A DNA stretch of 64,000 bases from Apricaphanius iberus (Eukaryota; Chordata; Actinopteri; Cyprinodontiformes; Aphaniidae): NCBI GenBank assembly GCA_028564705.1, contig JAPXFQ010000249.1, positions 434,001 through 498,000 on the forward strand, read 5' to 3'. The position numbers were made by a program, and so were the translations under genes. Below, in pieces: positions 60,191 to 64,000 of this stretch. Position 1 is the first letter of the stretch; each line of letters starts with the position of its first letter. Below the pieces are notes generated by a model. It searched no databases. It saw nothing but the letters and a program-made list of their open reading frames with translations, and had not been told where the DNA came from.

Positions 60191-61827
60191 CATAAAAAAA
60201 ATTAATGCTAGGTATGAATACCAAATACATTTTTATTTATTTTTGTGTATCTCTAATAACACCCATATCCCTACTTAACCTAGAAAAAGAGAAACACTTG
60301 CCCTCCACAAAGGTTTAGATTTATTTTATTTAGATTTTACCTAATGTCCTTGTTGTTACTGGAAGTGAAATTAGCCTCCTTCACAAGACATTGCGAGCAT
60401 TAATTAATTAAAATGTTTGAGTTGCCTGACTTGAAGCTAAATCTGTCAAATAAACTAAAGATTAGAAGGCTGGTCTAGAGATATTCCAACCTTGAGGACT
60501 TCGAGCTCATTTCCAAAGTTATATCATTGAGAAATCCAATGGAACCATACAAAAAGATTCTCAGGAATCAGAGGAAGGATTTGATTGCCTTGAAATAAAA
60601 AATATTTGTGAACTGATTATTGGGAATGCTCTAAACATACATTCATGTTTTTGGTAAAAATAGTGAATCAGATATTTCTTCTGTTACTATTTAATTGTCT
60701 TAGAAAAATATATGACAATAATAGATAATAGACTTAAATTATTTTAAGTCTAAATCTGCTAAGGGTGTTAATCATTTTGGTCTTAACTGTAAGCTATACT
60801 TTATATGAAAGGAGATGCTTTATAGCAAAAAATGTTATAAAAAACAACAAAACAAATCACTAAAATAATGGTGCAGTCAACAATGTGTGGAATCTCTACA
60901 TTGACAAGATGAACAGCATTTTTTACTTCATTGGAGAAGAGTTCTGGACCGTTAATGCATTTTGAGAATAAAGACAAGTTGAGTTTTCTCTGCAGGCCAG
61001 ATGGAGTCACCCTGGGTGATGGAATTTGGAGGACCGAGCCTCAAAGTAAATTTGCTCTCCAGCTGCTGTTGCGTTGTCGAGTTTACCCAGGCAGCACAGC
61101 CCTGAATGAGCAGTTATTAACTGAAGAACAAATGGATGTCTATTGGATTAAAAGAAAACATTTCTCTAAACAATTTTAAAATTTCTATCCTGAAAGAAGA
61201 CCTCTTTATAAAAGTGAATTAGTTGAAAAGGCTTCCCAATTAAATATATGCGGCTGTAGGTATTAGATCAGTAAGCGTAAAGATATGATTATCCGGAACT
61301 GCCAGTAAGAGTTTGTATTCTCACCAGGTTCATAATTTTCTCTCAGTATACAGATCATTTTCCGGCAAGGCATTGTGGGCTCCTTACATTAGTGAAAGCA
61401 CATTAAGCTTCCCAGCAACTCATGAAAGTAAATCAGGCTGTACAACAGCAGGACCTCTCCTTGGTGGAATGCAGAACTCATTATTGCACCTGTGCTGTTC
61501 CTACAGTGACTCACAATGTCTGCAGGGAATAAAGGTCTATACGGATTCAGAATTTCAATCAAAAAAAGAAAATTCCATTTAAAATGTATTTTACATTTCA
61601 ATTTGCTTATCACTGAATTGTTAGCAGACACACACTGTGCATTTTGTGATATTCAAAAAGGCGAGGTAGAATTCTTCCGAACAGGAGACTGCAGAGACAA
61701 AATGAAAGTTTCTTATTCATTAACACAGTATTTTTGAAGCAGATGTATGTAGTAACATAAACTGATTTTAATTAAATGCAATTATAGTTAAACGGGTCAG
61801 TTGTATTCTTTGAAAATGAGCTCATTC

Positions 61828-61828
<1 letters not shown>
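60191..61828. other. Intergenic sequence, candidate exon near 60992
   Basis: A possible acceptor (TTTCTCTGCAG) at 60985-60995 precedes an open stretch to 61179 containing GDGIWRTEPQSKFALQLLLR. The segment 61320-61560 is less AT-rich and could be regulatory. Nothing is certain. Confidence 0.25.

Positions 61829-61887
<59 letters not shown>
61829..61887. repeat. (TA)n microsatellite
   Basis: About 29 uninterrupted TA units. Confidence 0.97.
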
Positions 61888-61890
<3 letters not shown>

Positions 61891-63670
61891 AGATAAAATA
61901 TCTGATATACTGTATACTGCTTATTTGTTTATAATACATTTTGAAATTTTCCTTTCAGTGCAATTCTCAAATGGTTAAGGATCACTCTTAAGTCAAGAAA
62001 ACTACGCTTTTCATGTTGCACAGAAATAATGTATTTATAATGTGTAGATTTCAGTTATTTATTTTTCTTTTGAGAGGCACCTAGATATGAGCTTTACCTC
62101 CCCAGCCAACTGACTTGACTGTAAGAAACTCCGAAATTGTATACTTCTGTTATCAGTGAATACAAAATTTGTCAATTCAGAAACCAGTACTCTTTAACAT
62201 TGAGGTTGATTCTGTGGGAATGAGACTGAGTAATTTAAAGAATCAGGAGGTGTATCAGGAAAGTGTTTAAAAAATGAGTCAGTAAAGATCAAAGGTAGTT
62301 CAAAGAAAACTTATTTGTCATGTCATACTTTTCAGTTGTTTTGTTCTTGGCTTTTTCATAAATGCAGTGGCGTTCCTAGTAAAGATTGTTTTTTGCCTTT
62401 GGAATAGTTTGTCAAAATGGTGAAGGAGAAAATTGACCAGGAGCCAAAATGACCAGATATAATTTAGTTGTCACAGTAAAATTACAGTTGTAGCATTTTG
62501 AGTTTTATTTTCTTTTAATTATGGAACATGTTGTATTTTGAAATGTTGGAAGTGTATTAAAAATCTAAGAGTCAGGAATTGGGTTAGGGTCTGCTTTCTT
62601 CAGGAAATGTACATGACAGATGCTTTGAGTTAGGAATGCCAATCATGCTAAGGTTGCTAATCATTAATAAAAGATGGAAATTCAAGTCATTTTGTTTGGT
62701 GTAAAGCCTTAAAGCACAAAAATCTTGTTTTACAGTGGCTGCTCTTTCAGACATAATGAAACATTGCCTTTTCTCCAAATATAAATTATTTATGACTGCC
62801 AACAGCAGGGTGGATAAAAAATATTTTGGATTGTATTTTATTATTTTTTATCAAAATAATAAAATAATCATTATCAGCAGGTCAAAGCTTGACTAAAACT
62901 TTGGACTAAACATTGGTCAGATCTCTGATTTGCTAATTTATGATTTAGTTAATTTGTGGCTTGTCAAGCATTTTTTCTTAAATTGTTCGTGGTGATGCTT
63001 TAAATTGAAACACAGCTACAACAGATTTAAATTTAATGTATCCCCCATTTGTATAAATTATTTTTTTGAATTTCAATTGAATATGAAGCCATGTTTCTTA
63101 GATGTAGCTCCACGGGAGTCATTGTGGTTCCCATTGCTCCCGGGACGGCTTGACTTGTATGTAACACAAACCCTAAAGATTTTATATGAAACGTTTCCAT
63201 TTGAAGCTAGTGTCTTGCATGCATAACAAATTTCAGCGCAGTTTAAAAAAGTGCAAATCAGGAGCATTGTAACTGTTGTCAGTGAGACTCAAACTGTGTG
63301 CCATCTGTGCCAAACCTTTGATAAAGTGCTTTATAATAGATCTTTCTGTTTCTGTCAGCTCAAAGTGTGTCTGCAGGGAAAATACTGGCATTTTTAAACT
63401 GCCAAACACTTAGGCTTTAAAGCTTCATACATTTCAAATGATGTTTTTAAGAAATTGTGTTCAGCATAGAATTATGTATGTATTTAAGTTTGTTAAAAAA
63501 GGGTGATTCAGTCTTTCAACAGAATCAAAATCATTTTTTGTATTTGGATTATTTTTGGTAATCATTTAGTCCTCTTGGTTGCACTTAGTACAAAATATTT
63601 TGTTTTATTTAAGATTTGATGAATGGTGACTTAACAAATGTCTCCAGCCTGTGCATGTACCAGTTTGAGT
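61888..63670. other. Intergenic sequence, nothing recognised
   Basis: AT-rich. No exon, RNA gene or transposon end found. Confidence 0.4.
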
Positions 63671-64000
63671 CCCCGTCCACACTACTGCGTTTTCATTTAA
63701 AAACGGAGACCTTTTGCTACGTTTGCACCTCCCATCTAAACTAAAACGGCTAAAACGGAGACCCAAAATGGAGAAGTTTAGAAACGCTGCCGACCCCGTT
63801 TATCGTTTTGAAACTCCGTAGGGCGTTTTGGTGTGGACGTCTCAAAACGGAGGACTTTAGAAACAATGACACAGCAGATCACACTCGACTCTATGATTGG
63901 GTGTCATCGGTCATGGCGTATCCTTCCCTGATTCGTCAGCCACCCATCACATGACCCATCCCCGGAAGATAACATAGAAAAACAGCCTGGAGTACATTAC
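63671..64000. mobile_element. Left part of a DNA transposon with GTCCACACTACTGCGTTTTC end
   Basis: GTCCCCGTCCACACTACTGC starts a GC-richer stretch with repeated AAAACGGAG motifs (63702, 63743, 63753, 63846), a sub-terminal pattern known from teleost MITEs. The element is cut by the window end. Confidence 0.5.

Noticed and set aside
1..64000. CRISPR arrays, operons or phage-type systems
   Set aside because: The window is vertebrate nuclear DNA with spliced genes; the direct repeats present are microsatellites or transposon copies.

Overview
This is a stretch of vertebrate nuclear DNA, most likely from a teleost fish (probably a percomorph). It is AT-rich and has short exons separated by long introns with canonical GT/AG boundaries. 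Its repeats are typically teleost: Tc1-like and hAT elements, PIF/Harbinger elements with Myb/SANT-like and HARBI1-like remnants, RTE and L2/CR1-type LINE fragments, GGAT-tailed SINEs, and AC and TA microsatellites. The species cannot be named from the sequence. There are no bacterial genes, operons, CRISPR arrays or viral genes.

Three protein-coding genes are well supported. (1) On the minus strand at 1108-2122 are the first three coding exons of a large cadherin of the Dachsous/Fat kind: signal peptide, a low-complexity lead, EC1 and the start of EC2. The gene runs out of the window on the left. (2) On the minus strand at 5229-6526 is a complete HMGB1-type chromatin protein (196 aa, two HMG boxes and an acidic tail). 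It has a non-coding first exon near 7550-7640 and a promoter with two CCAAT boxes. (3) On the plus strand at 16080-41715 is a WDR49-like EF-hand/WD40 gene. I could join 27 coding exons in frame (945 codons before the stop). Its first coding exon is missing, and its extreme C-terminus looks disturbed by a frame change.

Layout: 0-2.1 kb cadherin 5' end; 2.1-4.8 kb intergenic with a SINE; 4.8-7.7 kb hmgb1; 7.7-16 kb an array of nested transposons (a fold-back element carrying an hAT MITE, a Harbinger element of about 2 kb, Tc1 remnants); 16-42.6 kb the WDR49-like gene, whose introns hold many DNA transposons, a perfect 108-bp palindrome and a Tc1 with a Harbinger element nested inside it; 42.6-64 kb mostly repeats (LINE fragment, several hAT elements, two with readable 8-bp target duplications, tandem repeats, microsatellites). 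That last part also has one GC-richer segment (45.6-46.5 kb) that may be the promoter and first exon of another plus-strand gene, and a few isolated open segments bounded by splice-like sites.

The three genes do not form a functional unit. HMGB1 acts in chromatin, the cadherin at the cell surface, and EF-hand/WD40 proteins of the WDR49 kind are generally linked to motile cilia (family-level knowledge, not visible here). I found no convincing new multi-gene system. The most unusual signals are the perfect palindrome, the readable transposon nesting history, two adjacent transposons of uncertain superfamily, and the disrupted C-terminus of the WDR49-like gene.
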